From the NCBI GenBank assembly GCA_019090795.1, contig JAHRVG010000041.1, forward strand, positions 33,815 to 97,814: a stretch of 64,000 nucleotides of DNA, in the 5' to 3' direction. Of the stretch, positions 10,358 to 19,578 are shown piece after piece (position 1 is the stretch's first letter; each line of letters opens with the position of its first letter). Below the pieces are notes generated by a model. That model searched no databases. It was not told the DNA's origin and worked only from the letters and a program-made list of their open reading frames with translations. Source of the DNA: Paracoccaceae bacterium (GTDB taxonomy: Bacteria > Pseudomonadota > Alphaproteobacteria > Rhodobacterales > Rhodobacteraceae). Made by a program: the position numbers and the translations under genes.

Positions 10358-10419
10358 GGCGGTTCTCTTTGCATACGCTGGAATCAGGCCCTTACTAGGC
10401 CTGCTTGCGGCGGGAAACC

Positions 10420-10433
10420 TTGATCTGGATCAA
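10420..10433. promoter_or_regulatory. putative FNR/FnrL-type box upstream of the YeeE gene
   Basis: exact TTGAT-ctgg-ATCAA, 63 bp 5' of the YeeE start. Confidence 0.6.
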
Positions 10434-10472
10434 TTGTATTCCATTTTGTGAATGTAATGAGAGGGCGGGTCT

Positions 10473-11027
10473 CTATGGAGCAATGATTTTCATCAGATCA
10501 TCGACTGTATCCACCACTTCGAATAACTCACGAAGGGAAGAGTCCGCAAAACCGTGATCAATCTGGTGGGCTATCAAATCGGTAAGCGGTGTCCAGTAGT
10601 CTTCAACATTGAGCAAAAACACCGGCTTGTCATGCAGGCCCAGTTGTTTCCACGTCAGTACCTCAAAAAATTCATCAAGCGAGCCGGCACCGCCGGGCAG
10701 GGTGACAATCACATCGGCGTTCATAAACATGACCTTTTTGCGCTCGTGCATGTTCTCGGTGATCACAAAGGCGGATAGGTCGCGTTTGCCGACCTCCAAA
10801 TCCATCAAATGCACCGGTATAACACCAAAGGTCTCGCCGCCTGCCGCCTGAGTGGCATTGGCAACTGCGCCCATCAGGCCGACATCTCCGGCACCGTAAA
10901 CCAGCCTTAGCCCCGATTTGGCCAGCGCTTTGCCAAGATCGGTCGCGGCGGTGTTATAGGCAGGGTTCGTGCCAAAGCGAGAGCCGCAATAGACGCAGAC
11001 AGAGCGGGGATTATGTTTGGTTTTCAC
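10473..11027 (-). CDS. LOG family (TIGR00730-type) protein
   Basis: VCVYCGSRFG, GGAGDVGLMGAVA-like, LPGGAGSLDEFFEVLTW motifs. Confidence 0.92.
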   Translation of the reverse strand: MKTKHNPRSVCVYCGSRFGTNPAYNTAATDLGKALAKSGLRLVYGAGDVGLMGAVANATQAAGGETFGVIPVHLMDLEVGKRDLSAFVITENMHERKKVMFMNADVIVTLPGGAGSLDEFFEVLTWKQLGLHDKPVFLLNVEDYWTPLTDLIAHQIDHGFADSSLRELFEVVDTVDDLMKIIAP

Positions 11028-11139
11028 GGTTTTGTATCCTTCGTGAGTGGCATTTTGCCTTTTGCTGATTTAGGGTGTATCACGCGACAAGAGGCACAAC
11101 GAGAGCAATTTGTGTGCTTTAGGGAAGTGAAGGCTGCTT

Positions 11140-12342
11140 ATGAGGACTTGGCTCACATCAGGAGTAGGGATTGCAAGTGCAACGGGTGCTGCTGTGGTGG
11201 TGGCAGTTGTCGCTACGGTAGTTTTAAAAAACTCCGACAATCAGGTGCAGGAACCCGCTTTAGTCACGGCACCTCTTGCGGATAAACCGTCTGAACCAAA
11301 GCCAGTAACTGTGGTTCCTGAGGTTGTTGCAGTACCGAAGTCTGATCCAAAAGAAAAACCGGTTAAGGATGCAGAGAAGCCAATTGCGCCGAACGCTGAC
11401 ACGCAGACGGTGGCGATAAAACCGGCGCAGCCAAAGGTTCAGTCGACGGTAGCAGTTGATTATGTGGTGCCGGAATTTGATTTGGTGCGCGTCGATTCTG
11501 AAGGTTCTGCTGTTATTGCAGGAGCGGCCGAACCCGGGGCTTTGGTGCGTATTCGGTTCGGGGTGCAAACTATCCAAACAGTCACCGCCGATAATCGGGG
11601 CGCATTTGTTGCGCTGATTGATCTGCCTGCTAACAGTGTGGCGCGGCCTTTGGTTTTGGAACAAGTGCTGAGTGGGGGGCAAATCGTACCCTCGGTTGAC
11701 ACTGTTCTTGTGCTGCCGCGCATCGCTGAATCCACTGTGCCGCCCAAGATCGTTATGGCCAGCACCAGCGGTGTGACAGTGTTGCAAGCTGGCCCAATTA
11801 CCCCTCCTGAGGCGGAAACTGTATCGGCACCGGTGAATGTAACCCCGATTGAGGCTGAGGCACCGGCACTGGCGGCGGTGCAAACTGTGGAATTAGGTCT
11901 ATCTTTGGATACGATTTCTTATGACAAAACCGGTGACGTTGTGTTGGCGGGGCGCGGCAGTTCGGATCAGTTCGTGCGGGTCTATGTGGATAACAAACCA
12001 GTTGAAACCGAAACTGTGCCAAGTGACGGACAGTGGAAAGTGGTGTTGCCCGAGGTCAAAGAAGGTGTCTATACGCTGCGGGTTGACGAGATTGACCAAA
12101 AGGGCACGGTTACCGCGCGGGTTGAAAGCCCGTTTAAGCGCGAAACGCCCGAAGTTGTGTTAGAAGCGGCTGAACCCCTGCGCAGTTCGGTGACGGTACA
12201 ACCCGGCCATACGCTGTGGGCACTGGCACAGGATCGGTATGGTGATGGGGTAAAATACGTGCAAATACTGAACGCCAACCGTGGCCGTATCCGAAACCCG
12301 AACCTAATTTATCCGGGGCAGGTGTTCGCATTGCCCAAGTAG
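11140..12342 (+). CDS. LysM peptidoglycan-binding domain protein
   Basis: N-terminal TM, Ig-like middle (SAVIAGAAEPGALVRIRFG), C-terminal LysM (VTVQPGHTLWALAQDRYGDGVKYVQILNANRGRIRNPNLIYPGQVFALP). Confidence 0.9.
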   Translation: MRTWLTSGVGIASATGAAVVVAVVATVVLKNSDNQVQEPALVTAPLADKPSEPKPVTVVPEVVAVPKSDPKEKPVKDAEKPIAPNADTQTVAIKPAQPKVQSTVAVDYVVPEFDLVRVDSEGSAVIAGAAEPGALVRIRFGVQTIQTVTADNRGAFVALIDLPANSVARPLVLEQVLSGGQIVPSVDTVLVLPRIAESTVPPKIVMASTSGVTVLQAGPITPPEAETVSAPVNVTPIEAEAPALAAVQTVELGLSLDTISYDKTGDVVLAGRGSSDQFVRVYVDNKPVETETVPSDGQWKVVLPEVKEGVYTLRVDEIDQKGTVTARVESPFKRETPEVVLEAAEPLRSSVTVQPGHTLWALAQDRYGDGVKYVQILNANRGRIRNPNLIYPGQVFALPK

Positions 12343-12425
12343 GCGGAGGCGCTTGCGCGCCGTTCCTATGAGCGCTGTGCGCGATTGGCGTATCATTGCG
12401 AGGTGGTTTTCGGGCAAACCCAGCC

Positions 12426-13016
12426 CTAGGCTTTAAACCCGTCGATTAGACAGCCGATCAGACGGCTACCCTCTTTTTGCAGATCAAACGCTTTGTTTTC
12501 CAGAGACCATCGCATTGCAAGGCCTTGCAATGTCGCCAGCACAAGGGCGGTTGCATCGGCAGGTACAAGATCCGGCCTGAAGGCACCGGTTTTTATACCT
12601 TGGGCAAACAGGCTGGCAAAACGGGCACGGCGGAGGTTCATGACGCGCTCGAAGTGCTGGCGCAGTTGTTCGTTTTCTACGTGTAATTCACGCGAGAACA
12701 GGATGGCTGGGATCGCGGGATTTCGGGCGATGCTTTGCAGGTGATTAGCAACCAGATCAGATAGTTGTTCGGCGGGGGAAGCGTTTGTGGTGTCCGCTTT
12801 TTCGGCAGAGAGGGTGATTGCGATATGTTCGCCAACCGCTTGCCAGATGGCTGATTTGGTGGCGAAATGGCGGAATATCGCGGGTTGGCTAAGGCCCAGG
12901 GCATCGGCCAGATGTTGCGTTGTCAACCGATCCGGTCCGATATCTCCCGCAAGGCGGATTGCCGTCAAGACAATCTCGCGCTTGCGCTCTTCTGCCGTTT
13001 TACGTGTGCGGGCCAT
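12426..13016 (-). CDS. TetR family transcriptional regulator
   Basis: N-terminal HTH: RKREIVLTAIRLAGDIGPDRLTTQHLADALGLSQPAIFRHFATKSAIWQAV. Confidence 0.93.
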   Translation of the reverse strand: MARTRKTAEERKREIVLTAIRLAGDIGPDRLTTQHLADALGLSQPAIFRHFATKSAIWQAVGEHIAITLSAEKADTTNASPAEQLSDLVANHLQSIARNPAIPAILFSRELHVENEQLRQHFERVMNLRRARFASLFAQGIKTGAFRPDLVPADATALVLATLQGLAMRWSLENKAFDLQKEGSRLIGCLIDGFKA

Positions 13017-13067
13017 GTGTTTTCCGAATAATAGAGGTCAGTTCGAAGCGGTCAACGGCCACTGGCC

Positions 13068-13520
13068 TTAGTTGCCTTGGTGCTGAATACCAAAACGATA
13101 GCTGGCATGGCAAGCCGTGCAGTTTAGTAAAAGTTCGCTTAATTCGGCCACGATTTCTATTGGTTCATCTGATATGCTGGCACTGAGGGATATTTCGTCA
13201 AAGGCTTGATGGGTTACCATGCCAAGTTTTTTGAACTCCAGCGGAAGTTTCGCCATCAGGGGGGCTGGCACTCCTTGGGCCGCGCGCATACCCATGACGC
13301 TTGCAGCTTGGGATACGGCCTCCATGTTGTCTTTGGCAATCCCTTCAGTGATGGACTGCACGGCCTCCAGAAAGCTACGCATCTCGCCCAGCAAAGCGTC
13401 AAGTTCCGCTGGTTCAACCAGAATAGGGGTGCGTTCGTCAGCGTTTGCCAGTGTAGTGCTGCTTAGACCCAGCGTGAGTAAAAGGGTTGCGGGAATGGAT
13501 TTGATCAACTTGGATTTCAT
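13068..13520 (-). CDS. cytochrome c'-like periplasmic haem protein
   Basis: signal peptide, helical protein with single C-terminal CTACH haem motif (LLNCTACHASYRF). Confidence 0.78.
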   Translation of the reverse strand: MKSKLIKSIPATLLLTLGLSSTTLANADERTPILVEPAELDALLGEMRSFLEAVQSITEGIAKDNMEAVSQAASVMGMRAAQGVPAPLMAKLPLEFKKLGMVTHQAFDEISLSASISDEPIEIVAELSELLLNCTACHASYRFGIQHQGN

Positions 13521-13530
13521 CGGCTTTACT

Positions 13531-13564
13531 CCATTTAGTTAGTTATAAGTCACTAGCTAAATGG
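13531..13564. promoter_or_regulatory. inverted repeat, putative TetR-family operator
   Basis: CCATTTAGTTAGT-tataagtc-ACTAGCTAAATGG (12/13 arm match) immediately 5' of the cytochrome c'-like gene. Confidence 0.55.
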
Positions 13565-13701
13565 CCCCTTGCAAAAATCAACACGCAGCCTGAAGGATGG
13601 CCGTGGAAAAGAGAGCACTGAAATCACGCCTTCACGGGTTATCTTCTGGCCTTTCCATCGCAGCAGCCCTATCTAGTACTGTCTTAGACAGGGATTGCCA
13701 A

Positions 13702-15534
13702 ATGCCAAGAATAACCACCAGCACAAAAACCGTGTCACGAAAACAGGGCATGGGCATTATTCGCCGGGTCATTCCTTACCTTTGGCCAGACGATGCGCCG
13801 TCGATCAAGGCCCGCGTTGTTCTTGCGATGTTCATTCTGGTACTCGCGCGGGTCCTCAGTGTGGCGACGCCATTTTTGTATAAGGCGGCAGTTGATGCGC
13901 TTGTACCGGCAGAGGGGGCGGTTCCACCTGCGTTAATGTTGGGGTTGGGGGCAGTTGGGTTGGTGGTGGCCTATGGTGCCATGCGGCTGGCGACGGTTGG
14001 GTTTAACCAGTTGCGCGATGTGGTTTTTGCCAAAGTGGGGCAACGTGCGCTGCGTAAACTGGCGCTTGAGACATTTGAGCATATGCACGCGCTGTCGTTG
14101 CGCTATCACATCAGTCGCAAAACTGGCGGATTGAGCCGAATTATTGAACGTGGCGTCAAGGGGGTGGAGTTCCTGTTGCGTTTTATGTTGTTCTCAATCG
14201 GCCCGCTGGTGTTGGAGCTATTGATGATCGGGGCGATACTGTATTACGTCTTTAACGTTTGGTATCTGGCTGTGGTGGTGGTAACGATCGGTCTTTATAT
14301 CTGGTTCACTTTTGCGGTGACCGAATGGCGGGTTAAAATTCGCAAAGAGATGAATGATCAGGACACGGCGGCAAATCAAAAGGCCATCGACAGCTTACTT
14401 AACTACGAGACGGTGAAGTATTTCAGCGCTGAAAAGCGCGAAGCGGAACGATATGATGTTTCGATGAGAAAATATGCCGAAGCTTCGCTTAAGACCAGCT
14501 ATTCACTAGCTTTTCTGAATTTTGGCCAGTCGGTGATGATTACTGCGGGTTTGGTGATTATGATGATAATGGCTGCAATCGGGGTGCAGAACGGGGTGAT
14601 GACTGTTGGCGAATTTGTGATGGTCAACGCCTATATGATCCAGATCACCATGCCGCTGAATTTTCTTGGAACGGTTTATCGCGAAATCCGCCAGTCTTTG
14701 GTGGATATGGGTGAGATGTTTGATCTGTTGGGTCAACCTGCAGAGGTGACGGACAAGCCGGGGGCCGCTGCGTTGAAGGTACCTGCGGGCGAGATCACTT
14801 TTGAAGGAGTTGGTTTTTCCTATGAGCCTTCGCGTACCATCCTGCAATCGCTGGACCTGCGGGTTGGTCCGGGGCAAATGGTAGCGGTTGTCGGGCCATC
14901 TGGTTCGGGGAAATCAACTATCGGGCGGCTGCTGTTTAGGTTTTATGACGTGCAACACGGCGCGATTAAAATTGACGGGCAGGATTTGCGCGATGTGACG
15001 CAAGACTCGGTGCATGAGGCCATCGGGATCGTGCCCCAGGATACTGTGCTGTTCAACGATACCATTGGCTATAACATCGCCTACGGGCGGGCGGGTGCAA
15101 CGCAAGAACAGGTGGAAGAGGCCGCACGGGCGGCGAAAATCCATGATTTTGTGGTCAGCTTGCCGGAGGGTTATGCCACCACTGTAGGCGAGCGTGGTCT
15201 AAAGCTGTCAGGGGGCGAGAAACAGCGGGTGGGTATTGCCCGCACCTTGCTGAAAAATCCGCCGATCCTGTTGCTGGATGAGGCGACATCGGCACTCGAT
15301 AGCGAGACAGAGCATAATATTCAGGACAGTCTGCGCTCAATGGGGCAGGGGCGTTCTGTGATTACGATTGCGCATCGCCTCTCGACTGTGGTTGAGGCGG
15401 ATATTATTGTGGTTCTGGAAGCGGGGCGCGTGGTCGAACAAGGCACCCATGAGGCACTACTGGTTAAAGACGGACGCTATGCGCAGATGTGGCAACGCCA
15501 GCAGGCGGATGAAGAAAAACGGGCGGTAGCCTAA
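13702..15534 (+). CDS. ABC transporter, fused permease/ATPase (Atm1/ABCB7-like)
   Basis: Walker A GPSGSGKST, signature LSGGEKQRVGIARTLLKNPPILLLDEATSALD; start could be upstream at 13597. Confidence 0.92.
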   Translation: MPRITTSTKTVSRKQGMGIIRRVIPYLWPDDAPSIKARVVLAMFILVLARVLSVATPFLYKAAVDALVPAEGAVPPALMLGLGAVGLVVAYGAMRLATVGFNQLRDVVFAKVGQRALRKLALETFEHMHALSLRYHISRKTGGLSRIIERGVKGVEFLLRFMLFSIGPLVLELLMIGAILYYVFNVWYLAVVVVTIGLYIWFTFAVTEWRVKIRKEMNDQDTAANQKAIDSLLNYETVKYFSAEKREAERYDVSMRKYAEASLKTSYSLAFLNFGQSVMITAGLVIMMIMAAIGVQNGVMTVGEFVMVNAYMIQITMPLNFLGTVYREIRQSLVDMGEMFDLLGQPAEVTDKPGAAALKVPAGEITFEGVGFSYEPSRTILQSLDLRVGPGQMVAVVGPSGSGKSTIGRLLFRFYDVQHGAIKIDGQDLRDVTQDSVHEAIGIVPQDTVLFNDTIGYNIAYGRAGATQEQVEEAARAAKIHDFVVSLPEGYATTVGERGLKLSGGEKQRVGIARTLLKNPPILLLDEATSALDSETEHNIQDSLRSMGQGRSVITIAHRLSTVVEADIIVVLEAGRVVEQGTHEALLVKDGRYAQMWQRQQADEEKRAVA

Positions 15535-15620
15535 TGCATTTCTGGTTTTGCACGGATGTTTAGATAGCCTCTGGCGTTTCAATTACCTGCCATAAGGTGC
15601 TCCGTTCCGGCGCATTCCTA

Positions 15621-15644
15621 AAAGCCGGGCCTGTATGGCCCGGC
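15621..15644 (-). terminator. putative terminator of the CDGSH gene
   Basis: GCCGGGCC-tgtat-GGCCCGGC; on the minus strand followed by TTTTAGG. Confidence 0.6.
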
Positions 15645-15666
15645 GTCTGTGCTGCAAGGTTACGCC

Positions 15667-15942
15667 TTACACTGGCAGCGCATCGCCTTCGGACAGGTCG
15701 CCTAGTTTGCTGTGGCTGCCGTCGCAAAAGGGCGCTTTGTCACTGGCTTTGCATTGGCATAAAAAGGCGGGGCCGGACTTTTCTGCCGTAAAAGCAAAAG
15801 GCGCGATTTCGGTGCCTTTATGCGCGCCGTCGCAAAAGGGCTGTGCGGCAGAGCGGCCACAACGACACCAAAAGTATTTCTTACCTTCTACGAGTTCTAC
15901 TTTGGTCGGTTTCAGGGCGGAGATGATCGGGGCTTCGGCCAT
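15667..15942 (-). CDS. CDGSH iron-sulfur domain protein
   Basis: two CxC-x-(FCDGxH/FCDGSH) motifs: CRCGRSAAQPFCDGAHKG and CQCKASDKAPFCDGSHSK. Confidence 0.93.
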   Translation of the reverse strand: MAEAPIISALKPTKVELVEGKKYFWCRCGRSAAQPFCDGAHKGTEIAPFAFTAEKSGPAFLCQCKASDKAPFCDGSHSKLGDLSEGDALPV

Positions 15943-16029
15943 AGGTAAATTCCTTATTCAGGGTGCTTGAGGCGATTTCAGTTGTCCCCTTTGTAGAGAG
16001 TTCAACAATGTTTACAAGTCTTTGGCCCG

Positions 16030-19000
16030 CTATTCTGCTGCACGCAAACGTGGTTGTGTGCCAGGGTTTTGTCCCTCGTTAGGGCGTTCCGTTGTGGGAT
16101 CAGGCTCTGCCCAGTTGATTGCCAGCGCTTTTTGTTTGCGCGCGGCCCTGCGTTGGCGATGGTTTTGCGCCAGTTCGCTGTCAGGCCCTGCCAGTATTGC
16201 ACCGGTAAAGTTTGACAGGCTGTAGGCCCCTGCGACAATCCAGACGCGCAAGGCCAATAAGGAGGGCGTCAGCACTAGCGTTAACACGGTGGCTACTCCA
16301 AGGCCAAATACGACCGCCGTTGCCAGCTGTTTCCACCAAAGCGCTGTTGGCGCATCAAGGGTATAGCCACCATTGTAAAAATTAATCGACAGGCCGAACA
16401 TCATCGGTGCAAGGCCGGCCATGGTGGTGATGGTGGTCAGCAGAACCGGGCGAATGCGATCCTCGGTGGTGCGTACAATGGCTTGCAAGCGTGGCATATA
16501 GGCGGCGTATTCTTGATAGGTGTCGATCAGAACAATGTTGTTGTTCACCACAATTCCAGCCAGCGCCACAATTCCCGTGCCGGTCATAATAACCGAGAAG
16601 GTTTGCCCCATTACCAGCATCCCAATCAACACCCCTGCGGTGGAGAGAACCACGGCCACCAACACCAGCATCGAGTTGTAGATCGAGTTGAACTGCGCCA
16701 GCAGGATCACAAACATCAACCCCAATGCACCGATAAAGGCTTTGCTCAGAAAAGCCATGCTTTCGGCCTGTTCTTCTTGGTCACCCTTCCATTCCCACTC
16801 AATACCTGCAGGTAGGATTGCATCTTCCTCAAGCCATTTGGTCATTGCTTTGATCTGGTCGCCCGGATTGTTGGGCTTGGCCCCTTTGGTGCCCTCGGTG
16901 ACAATCTGGGCGTCTGAGTTGACAAAAAGGTCGGGCAGAATATCGGCCTTGATGTCGAAATAGCGTTTGGAATCCGCGCGGTCGATTTGGCCCAATTTGG
17001 GCACAGCGGTGCGGGTGATAAAGTTTGACAGCGGGATCAGCCCCTCGCGGGTGCGCACCCGCAGGGTGTCGATGGTGGAAAGCAACCGGTCCTTTTGTGG
17101 CAGCCGCACGCGAATTTCGATTTCATCATCCGATGTATCGACCCGCATTTTATCCAGCAACAAGCCGCGCGTGACAAGTTGTACCATGGCCCCGACCTGC
17201 ACCACATCCGCGCCAAAGCGCCCGGCCTTTTGCACATCCACATCAATTTGCCAGTCGATACCGGGCAGGGGGCGGGTGTCCTCGATCTGGGTCAGGCCGG
17301 GTGTGGTGGTGAACTTCTCGTTTACCATTTTGGCGCTGTCCAGCAAATCCTGCCAGTCTTGCCCGTATAGGCGTAGCGTCAGCGGCTTGCCAGAGGCCGG
17401 TCCCATGGATTCTTCGGAGACCTCGGCGTGGATACCGGGGATGGTTTTTAGACGCTGGTTGATTTTTTCCAGAATGACTGTACCCTTAATGCGTTCATCC
17501 CAAGGGGCAAGTTCGATTTGCACCTGCCCAATCGCGTCAATCGGTGTTTGCCCGCCCTTGGTGTTCTGGTCCAGCCCGCCTTTGCCCGCAAAAGCAAATA
17601 TCGATTCAACGCCTTCCACCTGTAGAACTTCAGCCTCGACCTTGCGCACCAGATGGTCTTTCTCGCTCAGCGACATGTTCCCGCGGGCGCGCACATAGAC
17701 AATTGCACGTTCGGGGTCGGTTTTGACGAAAAATTCTGTGCCAAGGTTGTTTTCACTAAAATAGGTAAAAACGCTGAAAACAAAGCCAGCTGTTGCAGCG
17801 ACAACCACCACGGGCATCACCGGATTGCCGGATAGGAAATGGATCAGCCCGCCAAACAGGCTGCGCCGGTACCCGGCCTTTATTTTCTTGGGGCGAGGTT
17901 TGGGGGTAAGGGAACCACCAAAGGCCGAAAGACCCATCGTAGCAAGGGCAATAAAAATGGCCCCTTCTGTGAATTGGCTGCGCAGAAAGGCGATGGCCCC
18001 TGCGTAAAATACCGCTGCGGCACCGGCCAGCAGGATCAGGCGCAGGCTCCAGTGGAGGCGATTGCGCAGGAGGGTTGCAATGTCATGTAAGGCGCGTGAA
18101 ATGCGTCCCGCCACGCCACCAACGACTGGCAGGTAAATCAAGGCTACCAACAATGAGGAGGAAAGCACGAAAATTAAGGTGACCGGCAACATGGCCATGA
18201 ATTCCCCAGGAACACCGGGCCAGAACAGCATTGGCAAAAAAGCGCAAAGCGTGGTGGCGGTGGAGGAGGTGATCGGCCAGAACATCCGCTTGGCGGCGGT
18301 GGCATAGGCTGTCATCGGGCCTACGCCCTCGGTTATTTTTTTATCCGCATATTCGACCACCACAATGGCCCCGTCCACCAACATGCCCACCGCGAGAATA
18401 AGGCCAAACATAACCATATTTGAAATCGCAATACCCATTACTGCCATTGCCGCAAAACTAAGCAGGAATGAGGTCGGAATGGCGAAGCCAACCAGTAAGG
18501 CGGAACGCAGGCCAAGCGAGGCCAGAACCACGATCATTACCAGTGCAACCGCTGTCAGAACCGATGCTTGTAACTGCTCCACCATGCCCCCAACTTGCGT
18601 GGATTCATCCATGGAATAGCTAACGGTAATGCTGTTGCGCAGCTCTTTTGGCCATTCGGCCTGTGCAGCGGCTACGGTGTCGCGGACTTCTTGCACGGTG
18701 TTGATCAGGTTCACACCTTTGCGTTTCACCACTTGCAAGGCGATTGTGCTCTGGCCGTTATAACGGGCGGTGCCGCGACGGTCCTCGAAGGTTAGGCGGA
18801 TGTCGGCCAAATCGCCAAGGGTAATCAAGCGGTTGCCGTTTACCTTGACCGGTAAGGAGTAGACGTCAGTAGGATCGTTGAACGAAGAGGGGATCTTGAC
18901 AGAAAATGCCCCATTCGGGGTTTCGACCTCGCCTGCGGCAATTAACTGGTTGTTGTTGATGACCACCCCGATCAAATCGGTGGCGGTGACGTTATAGGCC

Positions 19001-19578
19001 TCTAGTTTTAGTGGATCGATCAGCACTTCAAGCATCTCGTCGCGATGCCCTGCCAATCCGGCCTCCAGCACTGGCGATAGGGATTCCACCTTGTCTTGGA
19101 GATCTTTGGCCACCCGCAGCAGAGTCCGTTCGGGGATTTTCCCTGACAAGGCGACTACCAGAATGGGAAATTCAGAGAAGTTGATTTCGTTGATCGCCAC
19201 CTGATCAGCGCCATCGGGAAAATCGGCTTCCGCTTGGGATACCTTGTCGCGCACTTCGGCGATGGTGGCGGTTTTGTCCCAGCCAAATTCGAACTTTAGC
19301 AAAACACCGCCATAGTTTTCCTTGGCGGTGCCCTGGATACTTTCCAGCCCATCCAGCTCTTTGAGCTTGCTTTCCAGCGGCTTGACAATCAGCTTTTCTG
19401 CATCTTCGGCGGAAATTCCGGGGAAGGGCACGGAAACAAAAAGTGCGGGGATGTCGATATCCGGTTCGCCCTCTTTGGGCAGGCCGACATAGGCCAAGGT
19501 ACCCGCCCCAAGCGACAGGACCACCAGTGCAATAATCATTCGGGCGCGGTTAGAAGCCCAGTCGACCATACCGATCAT
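16030..19578 (-). CDS. efflux RND transporter permease subunit
   Basis: HAE/AcrB-like: MVDWASNRARMIIALVVLSLGAG..., GMLVDGAIVVVEYADKK, GIVVNNNIVLIDTYQ. Confidence 0.93.
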   Translation of the reverse strand: MIGMVDWASNRARMIIALVVLSLGAGTLAYVGLPKEGEPDIDIPALFVSVPFPGISAEDAEKLIVKPLESKLKELDGLESIQGTAKENYGGVLLKFEFGWDKTATIAEVRDKVSQAEADFPDGADQVAINEINFSEFPILVVALSGKIPERTLLRVAKDLQDKVESLSPVLEAGLAGHRDEMLEVLIDPLKLEAYNVTATDLIGVVINNNQLIAAGEVETPNGAFSVKIPSSFNDPTDVYSLPVKVNGNRLITLGDLADIRLTFEDRRGTARYNGQSTIALQVVKRKGVNLINTVQEVRDTVAAAQAEWPKELRNSITVSYSMDESTQVGGMVEQLQASVLTAVALVMIVVLASLGLRSALLVGFAIPTSFLLSFAAMAVMGIAISNMVMFGLILAVGMLVDGAIVVVEYADKKITEGVGPMTAYATAAKRMFWPITSSTATTLCAFLPMLFWPGVPGEFMAMLPVTLIFVLSSSLLVALIYLPVVGGVAGRISRALHDIATLLRNRLHWSLRLILLAGAAAVFYAGAIAFLRSQFTEGAIFIALATMGLSAFGGSLTPKPRPKKIKAGYRRSLFGGLIHFLSGNPVMPVVVVAATAGFVFSVFTYFSENNLGTEFFVKTDPERAIVYVRARGNMSLSEKDHLVRKVEAEVLQVEGVESIFAFAGKGGLDQNTKGGQTPIDAIGQVQIELAPWDERIKGTVILEKINQRLKTIPGIHAEVSEESMGPASGKPLTLRLYGQDWQDLLDSAKMVNEKFTTTPGLTQIEDTRPLPGIDWQIDVDVQKAGRFGADVVQVGAMVQLVTRGLLLDKMRVDTSDDEIEIRVRLPQKDRLLSTIDTLRVRTREGLIPLSNFITRTAVPKLGQIDRADSKRYFDIKADILPDLFVNSDAQIVTEGTKGAKPNNPGDQIKAMTKWLEEDAILPAGIEWEWKGDQEEQAESMAFLSKAFIGALGLMFVILLAQFNSIYNSMLVLVAVVLSTAGVLIGMLVMGQTFSVIMTGTGIVALAGIVVNNNIVLIDTYQEYAAYMPRLQAIVRTTEDRIRPVLLTTITTMAGLAPMMFGLSINFYNGGYTLDAPTALWWKQLATAVVFGLGVATVLTLVLTPSLLALRVWIVAGAYSLSNFTGAILAGPDSELAQNHRQRRAARKQKALAINWAEPDPTTERPNEGQNPGTQPRLRAAE

